A stretch of DNA of 64,000 bases from Cytophagales bacterium (GCA_033344775.1 JAWPMT010000004.1:1240001-1304000); one strand, 5' to 3'; counted from the stretch's first letter, positions 52,014-60,746 are shown. Notes: generated by a model not told the origin, from the sequence alone. Made by a program: numbers and translations.

Positions 52014-52985
52014 TTATTCACTCGGTTCTTCCTCCATCTTATGCTTCCTCATCATAGGAAGTCCTACAAGGTAGAAAATAACAATGATCAAAGAAATGCC
52101 AATGATCAAAAGTTTTGCCCAAAGAGGCCAATGAGTGTTTCGGGTAACGACTGATTCCAGAAAGCCAGCTACGATAAAGAAAGGCACCAGACTGAGAATG
52201 ATTTTCAGCCCTCGCCTGGCTCCTACTTTGAAGGCATGCATTCTGGGGTAATTTCCTGGAAAAAGCAAGCCATTACCCATCGATAAACCCGCGGCTCCTG
52301 CAATAATGATCGCGGATATTTCCAATGTTCCATGGATCCAAATGGTTAATATGGTTTCATCAAACAACCCTCGTGAAAAAAACAGGTAATGAAAAACACC
52401 AATCATCACGCCGTTGGTAAAGAGTACATAGGCTGTGCCGAGGCTAAACATCAATCCGGCAGCAAAAGCAAAGAAAGAAACACGGATGTTATTGATGGTG
52501 ATCATAAAAAACATGGACGACTCTGAATGCCCTTTATAAACCGCCATAGGATCTCCAGTCTCTATGTTTTCATAGGTCATTTCCACATACGGATCTCCCA
52601 GGATCAACCGGGCAAAACCAGCATCATTGGAAGCAGATAGGGCGCCAATAGCAACACCGACAGCCATAATCAGAAAGGCGTACAACAAGTTTTCCCTGGA
52701 CTCATAAAGCACTTGAGGAAGTTCCCGGGTCCAGAAAGTAACGAATCTACTCTTTTGCTCGGGCTTGTTCCGATAGAGATGGTGATGAACTTTGAGGGTC
52801 AGTTCCGCAAGGTATTGATACAACTGGGTATCCGGATATTTGGCTTTGGCATAAGCCAGGTCTTCCGTAAGGTGCACATACATCTCAGCAACCTCATCCG
52901 TAGACACGCCCTGCAATTGCTGGGACCTGGCTTCGTAGGATTTCCATTTTTCTTCGTTCTGTTTGACAAATACGGCCTGCCGCAT
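52014..52985 (-). CDS. Stage II sporulation protein M-like (DUF95) membrane protein
   Basis: A 323-residue membrane protein. After a soluble helical N-terminal part (residues 1-100, MRQAVFVKQNEEKWKSYEARS) there are five to six helices. WIHGTLEISAIIIAGAAGLSMGNGLLFPGNYPR is the SpoIIM signature, with the conserved histidine and glutamate. The family is widespread in non-sporulating bacteria, usually beside RDD, MoxR and DUF58 genes; its role is not defined. It is the first gene of the minus-strand cluster and is divergent from the RDD gene, 44 bases apart. Confidence 0.9.
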   Translation of the reverse strand: MRQAVFVKQNEEKWKSYEARSQQLQGVSTDEVAEMYVHLTEDLAYAKAKYPDTQLYQYLAELTLKVHHHLYRNKPEQKSRFVTFWTRELPQVLYESRENLLYAFLIMAVGVAIGALSASNDAGFARLILGDPYVEMTYENIETGDPMAVYKGHSESSMFFMITINNIRVSFFAFAAGLMFSLGTAYVLFTNGVMIGVFHYLFFSRGLFDETILTIWIHGTLEISAIIIAGAAGLSMGNGLLFPGNYPRMHAFKVGARRGLKIILSLVPFFIVAGFLESVVTRNTHWPLWAKLLIIGISLIIVIFYLVGLPMMRKHKMEEEPSE

Positions 52986-52992
52986 GTTACCT

Positions 52993-53000
52993 TAGCTTTG
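52993..53000 (+). promoter_or_regulatory. Candidate -7 element (TAGCTTTG) for the RDD gene
   Basis: TAGCTTTG matches TAnnTTTG exactly and is 29 bases before the ATG at 53030. It lies in the short gap between the divergent SpoIIM and RDD genes. A TTTG occurs upstream, but 27 bases away, longer than the usual spacer. Confidence 0.4.
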
Positions 53001-53029
53001 TAAATCGGAAATTAGCACGCTCATTGCTC

Positions 53030-53713
53030 ATGGCCAAATTTATTACTAATCAGAACATAGAAATACAGCTGGAATTGGCTGGTCTTGGCGATCGTATTTT
53101 AGCTTTCCTTATTGACGGAGCCATCATCCTGGCCTATGCCATCCTTGCCCTTGGTATTATCGGGATCAGTGACGAAGTAATGGTCGCGGTAATTTTAATA
53201 CCTATGATGTTCTATAGTCTAGCCTTTGAAACGCTTAGCAATGGTCAATCTCCAGGTAAAAAAGTCAGGAATATCAAAGTCGTGCGGCTGAATGGTGGAT
53301 CTCCCACATTTGCCAATTACTTATTGAGATGGCTGATCCGGCCAGTCGACATCATGATGAATGGCGCCGTAGCGATTGTGACCATTATTCTTACCAAGAA
53401 TGGTCAACGATTGGGTGATCTTGTAGCGGGTACTACGGTTGTGAAAGCCACACGGAGGGTACAGTTCAGCGACATTAAGGCTGTAAAAAAAGAATCTCAT
53501 GAAGTACAATTCCCGCAAGTAAGGCGATTGAACGATAAACAGATCAACCTGATCCGCAAAGCTCTGCAAACAAGGCGCGATGGCCACAATGGCGAAGGAG
53601 TGACCGAACTAGCCAATAAGATCAAGGAAATCTTACAAATCACGACGGACTTACCGGATGTAAAACTCCTCTATACCATCATTTCGGATTATGAAGCCCT
53701 TACGGCCGAGTAA
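53030..53713 (+). CDS. RDD family membrane protein
   Basis: A 227-residue membrane protein of the RDD family. GDRILAFLIDGAIILAY holds the Arg and Asp residues that name the family. The helix-loop SNGQSPGKKVRNIKVVRLNGGSPTF and LLRWLIRPVDIMMNGAVAIV follow. A C-terminal soluble tail of about 80 residues is charged. Function is mostly unknown; some RDD proteins are Na+ transport related, and many lie by SpoIIM/MoxR clusters. The TTG at 53024 opens the frame but ATG at 53030 gives MAKFITNQNIEIQLELAGL, the better start. Confidence 0.9.
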   Translation: MAKFITNQNIEIQLELAGLGDRILAFLIDGAIILAYAILALGIIGISDEVMVAVILIPMMFYSLAFETLSNGQSPGKKVRNIKVVRLNGGSPTFANYLLRWLIRPVDIMMNGAVAIVTIILTKNGQRLGDLVAGTTVVKATRRVQFSDIKAVKKESHEVQFPQVRRLNDKQINLIRKALQTRRDGHNGEGVTELANKIKEILQITTDLPDVKLLYTIISDYEALTAE

Positions 53714-53718
53714 CGCTC

Positions 53719-54660
53719 ATGGCTAAGGATAACACTTCTTTACCAAAAGTCAGTGTCATCTGTTTGTGTTACAACCACGCAGCTTTTGTACGAAGTAGCA
53801 TACTTTCGGTACTGAATCAAACTTATCCCAATATTGAGGTCATCATTATCAATGATGCTAGTCCTGATAATAGCACTGACGTAATACAAGGAATATTAAA
53901 AGATCATCCTGAGATTCTATTTCTGGACCTTCCTCAAAATATTGGAAATTGCAAAGCTTTTAATCAGGGATTGAAAAAAGCAACTGGCAAATACATCATC
54001 GACCTCTCTTGTGATGATGAACTTAAAGCGGACCGCATTACAAAACAGGTCGCAGCTTTTGAAAGGCTTCCGAATGATTATGGGGTACTTTATTCGGATG
54101 CCACCTACATCGATGAGCAGGGAAAACCTTTAGGCGATCATTTTAGTAGCTTTTCTCCCACAAAGGGGGAAGTATATGCCGAACTGGTTCGTCGATATTT
54201 TATCGCGCCACCTACCATGATGATCCGAAAGGAGGTCTTAATGGAATTGGGGGGGTATAATGAAGCCCTGGCCTATGAAGATTTTGATTTTTGGGTGCGT
54301 TCAGCAAGGAACTGGAAATACGATTTTGTTAACGAACCGCTCACCCGGATCAGAAAAACAAGCGGATCGCTTTCTTCTAAATTCCATGTCCGTGATAGCC
54401 CTTTGATCGATTCTACTTTAACGGTGTGCAAAAAGATCAAAGCCCTCAATCAAAACGAAGCTGAAGATATCGCACTTGCGGAACGCATACAATACGAGTT
54501 GAAAATCGCGTGCCTTACCGGAAGCCGTAGCGCTGCCAAGGAGTTTTATGAGCTTCTAAGTTCAATACAGCCGCCCGATTTGGCTTCCAGGTTTTGGTTG
54601 CTGTTCAGTCGGTTGCGGTGGAATGTTTTTGCTTTGTTGAGGGGTATTCGGAGGGGTTGA
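53719..54660 (+). CDS. Family 2 glycosyltransferase
   Basis: A 313-residue glycosyltransferase of the GT-A fold. The start PKVSVICLCYNHAAFVRSSILSV, the nucleotide-binding block NIEVIIINDASPDNSTDVI and the metal site LSCDDE (about residue 98) are typical of GT2. APPTMMIRKEVLMELGGYNEALAYEDFDFWVR is the acceptor-side motif. It is cytoplasmic and expected to add a sugar to a surface polysaccharide or glycolipid. It follows the RDD gene by 5 bases. Its 3' end abuts an RHS relic on the other strand. Confidence 0.92.
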   Translation: MAKDNTSLPKVSVICLCYNHAAFVRSSILSVLNQTYPNIEVIIINDASPDNSTDVIQGILKDHPEILFLDLPQNIGNCKAFNQGLKKATGKYIIDLSCDDELKADRITKQVAAFERLPNDYGVLYSDATYIDEQGKPLGDHFSSFSPTKGEVYAELVRRYFIAPPTMMIRKEVLMELGGYNEALAYEDFDFWVRSARNWKYDFVNEPLTRIRKTSGSLSSKFHVRDSPLIDSTLTVCKKIKALNQNEAEDIALAERIQYELKIACLTGSRSAAKEFYELLSSIQPPDLASRFWLLFSRLRWNVFALLRGIRRG

Positions 54661-54674
54661 GGCTAACATGTTCG

Positions 54675-54845
54675 TAATTATTGGTATCACTGATCATATT
54701 TCCGTTCGCGTCGTAGCTGTATTCTTGTGTTCCCACTGCAGATGTTACGTCCTTAAATCCTTGTGTGTTGTTGGTCCCATCTTCAACATGACTCAACTGA
54801 TTCCCAAAATAGTCATAATGCAGATCGTAATCGTCGGGCTGAAAG
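54675..54845 (-). pseudogene. Fragment of an RHS repeat protein
   Basis: On the minus strand this encodes DDYDLHYDYFGNQLSHVEDG, then GFKDVTSAVGTQEYSYDANG and NMISDTN. It lines up with the intact RHS protein encoded at 55973-59632 over about 55 residues: DYYYEGNQLIQVED, GFKDLDSPVGTIEYTYDDNG and NMITDTN. There is no start and no rest of the gene; the homology ends at the 3' end of the glycosyltransferase gene. It is a remnant of a second RHS copy, perhaps left by recombination or tip exchange. Confidence 0.75.
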
Positions 54846-54919
54846 CCCTAAAAATAGACATCACTCGGTCTTAGAAGCCGAGCGACTGCAAAGAGAGTTT
54901 CTAGCTTGCAAAGGCTGAT

Positions 54920-54949
54920 AAGTGGTTCATTTTAGTTAGTGAACTACTT
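54920..54949 (-). terminator. Hairpin after the three-gene RHS unit
   Basis: AAGTGGTTCA (54920-54929) and TGAACTACTT (54940-54949) can form a 10-base stem with one G-T pair and a 10-base loop. It is 43 bases downstream of the minus-strand gene ending at 54993. No T-run follows, so it is a weak call. Confidence 0.35.
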
Positions 54950-54992
54950 ATGAACCGATTGAACTTCTTGTTTGAATTTCTGAATTTTTGAC

Positions 54993-55376
54993 CTATTGAC
55001 CATAATATGCTACAAAAACAGGGGATATAAAGCTCAAAACTACGTAAGTGGCTGCTATGATATTTCCAGCAATAAATTCGCTATTATTCTCTCCCTGATA
55101 AATTGAGATAAGCTCTCTATACTTTGATTTCGCCAGATAGGCATAATAATGAGGTATTCCCAGAATTACCATCGACATCATTACCTCAAGGTATGACCAA
55201 TTTTTCGTTGGATTTTGAATTCCAAAAATAAAACTGCCTAGCCAACTTAATAGTAATAGATTACTGAAACTAAAAGCAATCATAAATATGAAACTAGTCT
55301 GGTGTAGAGAACTATCCATCCCAAGGAATGATATCCACTTGTAAATTCGATAACAAATATTCTTATGTATTCCCAT
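54993..55376 (-). CDS. Small membrane protein downstream of RHS gene (possible accessory or immunity protein)
   Basis: A 127-residue membrane protein with three hydrophobic segments: SFIFMIAFSFSNLLLLSWLGSFIFG, YLEVMMSMVILGIPHYYAYLA and GNIIAATYVVLSFISPVFVAYYG. The gene is on the RHS strand, 190 bases after the lipoprotein gene, and is visibly more A+T rich than the core genes around it. No family was recognised. Its place beyond an RHS tip is that of an immunity gene or an orphan, but this is an inference. Confidence 0.6.
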   Translation of the reverse strand: MGIHKNICYRIYKWISFLGMDSSLHQTSFIFMIAFSFSNLLLLSWLGSFIFGIQNPTKNWSYLEVMMSMVILGIPHYYAYLAKSKYRELISIYQGENNSEFIAGNIIAATYVVLSFISPVFVAYYGQ

Positions 55377-55566
55377 CGGCGAATTTTGCCCCCTTCATCA
55401 AATACCTGCCGCATTATTTCAAATTCTACTCAACTCCATCTGTCCAGTTTCCATTGTTCTTTGCGGCAGATAAATTTTCGGAAAGATTACTTCTAAGTTC
55501 ATCGGAACCAGTCATTTCTATAGTCATTCTACTGACGTCCTATGATTCCACTCTTATCAAGAATTA

Positions 55567-55965
55567 TTAGGGCATTTCTTTTAGTGTAAAGCTCTTTTTT
55601 ATTTGGGTTAAGGCGATAAATCCACCAATTGTATCTAGTTTATATAGCATATCAGAAGCATTGCTATATGCATAGTACGATGTGTCTGGACTATCTTCAG
55701 GTGAAAGCAATATATAATTTCTTCTAAAGTTTGATGTGTCTTGTTGATCGATTTCCAAGTAAAAATGTTTTTTTACTACTTGATCAGATTTCTCTTCCAG
55801 CGTAAAGAAGATGGTCAATTCATCCTTTTTCTTAAAGTAGATATTGAAAGATTGCCATCTCTTGTATCCATTTTTGATTAATTCTTCTTCTTTCAGAGAG
55901 TTATCATCATTCTTAGTTGAGGAACAACCAGCTATTATTAATATAACAATCAGTATTTTTTTCAT
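55567..55965 (-). CDS. Lipoprotein immediately downstream of RHS gene (possible immunity or accessory protein)
   Basis: A 132-residue lipoprotein with the signal MKKILIVILIIAGCSSTKND. The mature part is charged and beta-rich, with SFNIYFKKKDELTIFFTLEE, KHFYLEIDQQDTSNFRRNYI and GGFIALTQIKKSF. The gene starts 7 bases after the RHS stop codon and is probably cotranscribed. It is more A+T rich than the RHS core. No family was recognised. Immunity genes usually follow RHS toxin genes directly, which makes this the first candidate; a lipoprotein would fit a periplasm-acting toxin. Confidence 0.65.
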   Translation of the reverse strand: MKKILIVILIIAGCSSTKNDDNSLKEEELIKNGYKRWQSFNIYFKKKDELTIFFTLEEKSDQVVKKHFYLEIDQQDTSNFRRNYILLSPEDSPDTSYYAYSNASDMLYKLDTIGGFIALTQIKKSFTLKEMP

Positions 55966-55972
55966 TTAATAG

Positions 55973-58900
55973 CTATTTTAAATGTTTGGACACAATACCT
56001 CTACTAACAACAGGAGGTTCACCTAGACCAACTGGGCCAACATTCCCAGCTTGAGAAGACTGTATTTGAAAGCCATCTTTTGCTATTTCTTTACTACTTG
56101 GCAGTGTCTGTGAAGTGATAAATGACAGAACACCAATTGCGCCTTTTCCTTGCGGAGTTAACCCTATTATGCCTAAGGCAGTATTTGTTTGGTCTAGTTC
56201 ATCTTGAGCCGCGGCTCTAGGAAAATCAATATCGTTAGTTGCGTTAAAGTTGGCAATTCCTTCGACATCTGAACTAAAATTTGGCCCGACATCAAATGTT
56301 GAACCATCATCCAACTCAACCGTACCACTACTAACTTCAACTGTGCCTCCTTGACTAGATATTTCGTTAAAACTGTCTTCTCCATCCTTCTTGATTGAAG
56401 TAGACTGAGAAAAATCGCTATTTACAACTTCACCGTCTCCATTAATATAAACAGTAGTTGTAGAAATAGTTCTTCTGATATTACCTACAGGAGTTGGACC
56501 ATTATTTTTCGTGATTTTGAATTCCCCAGCACTAGTCTGTGTTGAAGTTGAAGTGACTTGAGTAACTTGTTTACCATTATATTCCGTCGATTTCACACTG
56601 GTTGTTTGATTGGTAACATCATAAGCCGCAGACTCCTGAGGCATCATCCCATCAGGATCAATGAACCTAATCGGATTATTGAAAGCATAATTGTAAGGCC
56701 CTTGCCTTCTCATCAGATCAGCTGCCGGATCAACACTCGTAAAGCGCCCGAGCTCTGGGTCATATTTACGGGCTAAGTAATCGTACCATCCTGTCTCTTT
56801 CTGTTCTTCGAACCCGTTGTACTTATACAGATTTTCTGGACTATCCGCCGAACTATTAAACGTGAGGCCGAAAGGATAGTAGTCTTGTCTCTGTACCACA
56901 CTCCCCGATTCATTGACGGATACTCGCACATTACCTAAGTGGTCAGTGAGGTTGTATTCGTATAACCATGAACCGCTGTTGTATCTGGCCCTGCCTTCGG
57001 CATGCTGGACAAATTGTATAGCATTGTCTTTGTAGTGGAAGCCACTGGAATATGTCGTTGTTTCCGGGGAACCATCATCTACTGTCTTGCGGTGCTTGAT
57101 GCCGGCCGCATCATAGGTGTAGTGGATCTTGGTGTTATCTGTGAGCGTGACTTGCTGGGGCAGGTTCAGGTAGTTGTATTGGATGTTGGTGATGCCTTTG
57201 TTGGTATCCGTAATCATGTTGCCATTGTCATCATAGGTATACTCTATGGTTCCTACTGGAGAGTCCAGATCCTTAAAGCCTTTGGTCGCACTTCGACTAT
57301 CTTCTACCTGAATCAATTGATTCCCTTCATAATAATAGTCCAACTCATCAATTTTAATGAAGTCGCTTCTTCTCGTCAGGCTCAATAAGTTGCCATTCAA
57401 ATCATAGGAGATACCTCCTACAGCAAAATACCCATTTTTATCTGTACTTCCATAGCCGGCATTAGTAATTCTATTCAAGGCATCATAGGAATATTGATAC
57501 AATTGCTCGTTTTCATTTTGGCCTCCGCCATTTGTTTTCCAGAACCACTGTGCAATATTTCCATTGTACTGAGGATTTGGAGCATCATCGTATTTTAATT
57601 CCATCCCAAATTGATCATTGCCATCATCGAATGTGCCAGACCCTCCATTGATGGTTGTGAGCCAACCTCTCTCATTATAACGATAATCCACCGACTGTGC
57701 CGGTGCCCCATCATCATGCAGGTCTTTCTCGATCAACTGCCCAAGGGCATTGTAGGTATTGCTAGCCAGCGTTTTTGTACCATTTCCTACAACAGCATGT
57801 GTATGGGTAAGTAACCGATCCCGGTGGTCATAGGTGAATGTTTCATCGACGGTAGTGGTCGATCCATCCTTTCGATGTTTTGTCTTGGTACTTGCAACCA
57901 GTGGCACTACGTCATTTTTGTAAGTGGTCACGATCTCATCTACTTTTCCGAAATAGTTTTCTGCCATTTGGGCTTTGGGCCGTAATCGGTCATCATAGTA
58001 AGTGACTGACTTCAGGTGTTTAGCCTGGGTTGAAGTACTTTGATCATCCAATAGCAGGGTGAGGCTTCCGGTCACCAGTCCTATGGTATTTGAATAATGA
58101 CCGGAATGGGTGTAGTTGGCTCCCCAGGTGAAATCAGTCACAAAATCGTAGTTGTCGTAGTAGGTTACAGTGAGTACTTGTGTTCCTGAGGCTTGGGGAT
58201 AGCTGGTATCATCATAGCCATGGATGTTGCCATTAGCATTTCCGATATAGTCCACACTGAAGTCATAGTTGCTGTTGGTATCAATGAGGGTTTGTACCTC
58301 CTGTCGGTTGAGGGCTAAGGATTTGATCCCGGTCATGACAGGCCGGTTCAGGGCATCATACTTGGTATATAGCCATTGGTTTTCATTGGTGATGGCACTG
58401 GTGGCTTTTCTTGCGGTAAAGTCTTGTGCCTTGGTGATGTAGATGTCTGGCTTTTTGAATCGAATCTTGGCTCCGGGAGCGCGGACATAGCTTTTGCCCT
58501 GGTAGTTCTCGACAATGAGCTCTCCGTTTTCCACATATTCAACATTGCCAGACGAATTAGTTCCTGAAACAGTCGCTACATTTCTTCGGTTGCCATCCAG
58601 GGTCATGACCAGTCGATCTCTTTTATCATAGACCATCTCTACTTTCTCTGCGCCGGGCACTTGTTTTTCGATCATGCGGTTGCGATGATCGTATTGATAG
58701 CGAAATAGCCATTGCTTGCGGAAGGTAGCATCGTTGAGAAGGTTCCAGTTGGTACCTATTTCTACAACGGCTTGTGGTGGGATTACAAAAGTCAGCAGGT
58801 CGCGATTGTCATAGACATAGTAGGTATGTGTCTCATCAGCAGTACCTATTGCATTGATCTTACATATGACCTTGCCGGCTTTGTCGGTAAACTCCAACCT

Positions 58901-59632
58901 CTTTTTGCCATCTTCATCGGTAATCATTGTGCCTCGAAGTTGATTGGCGGCATAATCGGTAGTGGCCGTCATGGTCTGACCTAAAGACTGATCCACGGTG
59001 ATCAATCGAATTTCGTCAGCGACTGTATTGAATCGATAGGCATAATCTACCGTATGTGTTCCTCCATGCAAAGAACTTCTCCAGGCTGTACCAGAAGCGC
59101 TGGTTTCCAGTGGTCGGTTCAATGGTGAGCTTTCGAACAGGGTTTGGCTGTAGGGATAGCTATTAGTGGCTACACCTGTAGGTGGATTGGCATAGAATCC
59201 TTGCTGTCCAGCGCCCACATTAATTTGATAAGCTCCTGAAGTCGAACTCGCTTCAAAGGGCAGGTAGTCTTTGTCCTGCCGACCGATAGGATCGTAGGTG
59301 TGCATCTTCACCAGGTCCTTGCCGGCAGGAGAAGCACCTTGCATCACTGCCTGGATGGTCCTGCCCAGTCCATCGACGTACACCACATCCGTTTGCACCA
59401 TTTGAGGATAGTTCTGCTCATGGATCAGTGCACCAGAGATCGTATCTCGTGCCGTCAGGGTCTGGACGTAGTTCTGGGTGGTGGTTTGGGCAGTGGTGAG
59501 GTTGGTTATCAATAAGAGACTTAGCAGGAATAAAATCTTTTGTCGAGACACAAAAGAGGGCCTTTCAAAAAAACCTTTTGGTGATAACACCAAAGGGGGC
59601 TTGATTACATTAGTTGATTTGGTCGGTAACAT
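55973..59632 (-). CDS. RHS repeat protein with DUF6443 N-terminal region and unrecognised C-terminal tip
   Basis: A 1219-residue secreted protein. The leader has a long basic n-region and the hydrophobic stretch ILFLLSLLLITNLTTAQ. A DUF6443-like region (about 50-200) opens NYVQTLTARDTISGALIHEQ. Then come many YD-type RHS repeats (such as YVYDNRDLLTFVIPP, YTYDDNGNMITDTNKG). The RHS core is near residues 895-995: LTDHLGNVRVSVN, DYYPFGLTF, YKYNGFEEQ, ARKYDPELGRFTSVDPAAD and NPIRFIDPDGM. The last 224 residues are a separate tip with no motif I recognise. RHS shells enclose a toxin that is released by cleavage near DPDG. Whether this tip is a toxin is unproven. Two small genes follow on the same strand. 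Confidence 0.9.
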   Translation of the reverse strand: MLPTKSTNVIKPPLVLSPKGFFERPSFVSRQKILFLLSLLLITNLTTAQTTTQNYVQTLTARDTISGALIHEQNYPQMVQTDVVYVDGLGRTIQAVMQGASPAGKDLVKMHTYDPIGRQDKDYLPFEASSTSGAYQINVGAGQQGFYANPPTGVATNSYPYSQTLFESSPLNRPLETSASGTAWRSSLHGGTHTVDYAYRFNTVADEIRLITVDQSLGQTMTATTDYAANQLRGTMITDEDGKKRLEFTDKAGKVICKINAIGTADETHTYYVYDNRDLLTFVIPPQAVVEIGTNWNLLNDATFRKQWLFRYQYDHRNRMIEKQVPGAEKVEMVYDKRDRLVMTLDGNRRNVATVSGTNSSGNVEYVENGELIVENYQGKSYVRAPGAKIRFKKPDIYITKAQDFTARKATSAITNENQWLYTKYDALNRPVMTGIKSLALNRQEVQTLIDTNSNYDFSVDYIGNANGNIHGYDDTSYPQASGTQVLTVTYYDNYDFVTDFTWGANYTHSGHYSNTIGLVTGSLTLLLDDQSTSTQAKHLKSVTYYDDRLRPKAQMAENYFGKVDEIVTTYKNDVVPLVASTKTKHRKDGSTTTVDETFTYDHRDRLLTHTHAVVGNGTKTLASNTYNALGQLIEKDLHDDGAPAQSVDYRYNERGWLTTINGGSGTFDDGNDQFGMELKYDDAPNPQYNGNIAQWFWKTNGGGQNENEQLYQYSYDALNRITNAGYGSTDKNGYFAVGGISYDLNGNLLSLTRRSDFIKIDELDYYYEGNQLIQVEDSRSATKGFKDLDSPVGTIEYTYDDNGNMITDTNKGITNIQYNYLNLPQQVTLTDNTKIHYTYDAAGIKHRKTVDDGSPETTTYSSGFHYKDNAIQFVQHAEGRARYNSGSWLYEYNLTDHLGNVRVSVNESGSVVQRQDYYPFGLTFNSSADSPENLYKYNGFEEQKETGWYDYLARKYDPELGRFTSVDPAADLMRRQGPYNYAFNNPIRFIDPDGMMPQESAAYDVTNQTTSVKSTEYNGKQVTQVTSTSTQTSAGEFKITKNNGPTPVGNIRRTISTTTVYINGDGEVVNSDFSQSTSIKKDGEDSFNEISSQGGTVEVSSGTVELDDGSTFDVGPNFSSDVEGIANFNATNDIDFPRAAAQDELDQTNTALGIIGLTPQGKGAIGVLSFITSQTLPSSKEIAKDGFQIQSSQAGNVGPVGLGEPPVVSRGIVSKHLK
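55976..56647 (-). other. Variable C-terminal tip of the RHS protein
   Basis: Residues 996-1219 after the DPDG motif. Ser/Thr-rich at first (VTSTSTQTSAGEFKITKNNG), then an acidic beta-like part, then GIIGLTPQGKGAIGVLSF and the end SRGIVSKHLK. Its base composition looks more A+T rich than the shell. No nuclease, deaminase, protease or pore motif was recognised, so it is either a new tip type or an inert remnant. Confidence 0.6.
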
Positions 59633-59688
59633 GCGGTTTTGTGTAATACACTCACAAGTTCCGCTAATTACCAGACTATTTCACCTAC

Positions 59689-59718
59689 AACTTCATGAAC
59701 GTATCAAAAAACTTCATG
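59689..59718 (-). repeat. Direct repeats upstream of the RHS gene, possible regulator site
   Basis: The 9-base word CATGAAGTT (minus strand) occurs at 59710-59718 and 59689-59697, exactly 21 bases apart with a 12-base spacer. Two 9-base repeats with a 12-base spacer is the layout bound by LytTR-type response regulators, though the word matches their consensus only in part. It lies 57-86 bases upstream of the RHS start codon. Confidence 0.4.
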
Positions 59719-59828
59719 TAAGTAATGAATTTGCCAATGAAAGGATAACGGTTTGGTGTTATTTCACTGCAGCGAAGGAGCCGCAAAAGATAACATTGTC
59801 TTTTATCAGAAACATTTCCGGATAGCCC

Positions 59829-60746
59829 TCACCTCCTATTATCATCATTTTCCAGCATACTGAGGTAGCTTTCAAAGCGACTTTCCGGGATTTCTCCTTC
59901 TTCCAGGGCTTCCATGACAGCACAGCCGGGTTCGCCCGTATGCATACAGTTATTGAAGCGACATTGCCCAATGTATTGCCTCATTTCGGGAAAATAATGC
60001 GAAAGCTCACTGTGCTCAATCTCTGCCAGACCAAGCTCTTTAATCCCAGGTGTATCAATGATGAATCCTCCTTGTTCTAATTCAAACATCTCCGCAAAAG
60101 TGGTGGTGTGTACCCCCTTATCTGCAAATTCCGAGACTTCCATGGTTTTCTGATGTACTTCATCGATCATTAGATTCACCAGGGTTGATTTACCGGTACC
60201 AGAATGACCTGACAACAGCGTAGTTTTATCCTTGAAGTAGGAATCGAGATGGCCCATTTCTCCCTCCTGAAAAGAAGTGAAAACAGTCGGATAACCAATA
60301 TGATGATACAAAGCCGCGGTAAGTTCCAGCGCCTCCATCTCCGCTTCGTTGTACAGATCCGTCTTATTGATCACAATGATACCCGGAATCCTGAATGCTT
60401 CTAAAGTCACCAGAAATCGATCGATAAAGCCTAGCGAAGTTTTGGGTTGTCGTAAAGAAGTGATGAGCATCGCCTGATCAATATTAGCCGCAATCAAATG
60501 ATGGTGTCCACGCTTGCGGGGTGATTCCCGGATGACATAGTTTGATCGATCCAGGATCTTTTTGATCACCCAGTCTTGCGTTTCCGTGAATTCCAGTAAA
60601 GCACGATCTCCCACAGCAATAGGATTCGTAATCTTTTTATCGACTAGTTTGTTTTTACCTCTCAACCGACATTTGATGACCTCTCCTTCCAGCGTTCGGA
60701 CCCAGTACCACGAGCCAGTCGACTTCATCACTATTCCTTCATTCAT
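59829..60746 (-). CDS. rsgA: Ribosome small subunit-dependent GTPase A
   Basis: A 305-residue circularly permuted GTPase for late 30S subunit assembly. The order of motifs is permuted as expected: G4 INKTD, then G1 SGHSGTGKSTLVNLM and G3 IDTPGIKELG. An OB-fold N-terminal domain starts EGIVMKSTGSWYWVRT. The C-terminal zinc-binding motif QCRFNNCMHTGEPGC has the C-x4-C-x-H-x5-C pattern. The ATG at 60746 directly follows the stop of the upstream waaA gene, so the two are coupled. Confidence 0.95.
   Translation of the reverse strand: MNEGIVMKSTGSWYWVRTLEGEVIKCRLRGKNKLVDKKITNPIAVGDRALLEFTETQDWVIKKILDRSNYVIRESPRKRGHHHLIAANIDQAMLITSLRQPKTSLGFIDRFLVTLEAFRIPGIIVINKTDLYNEAEMEALELTAALYHHIGYPTVFTSFQEGEMGHLDSYFKDKTTLLSGHSGTGKSTLVNLMIDEVHQKTMEVSEFADKGVHTTTFAEMFELEQGGFIIDTPGIKELGLAEIEHSELSHYFPEMRQYIGQCRFNNCMHTGEPGCAVMEALEEGEIPESRFESYLSMLENDDNRR

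Larger units (their letters stand above)
54661..54992. other. Short interval holding an RHS relic and hairpins
   Basis: This interval of 332 bases has no complete gene. It contains the RHS relic (54675-54845 on the minus strand), a 5-base-stem hairpin CTCGG/CCGAG (54864-54868, 54878-54882) and a 10-base hairpin (54920-54929, 54940-54949) that could end the minus-strand gene at 54993. Confidence 0.45.

Noticed and set aside
54605-54796. 63-codon minus-strand frame taken as a gene
   Set aside because: Its first part is the RHS relic and its last part is only the antisense of the glycosyltransferase 3' end.
54993-59632. RHS locus as a composite transposon or integron
   Set aside because: No transposase, terminal inverted repeats or target duplications were found; the relic and A+T-rich tip are explained by tip exchange.
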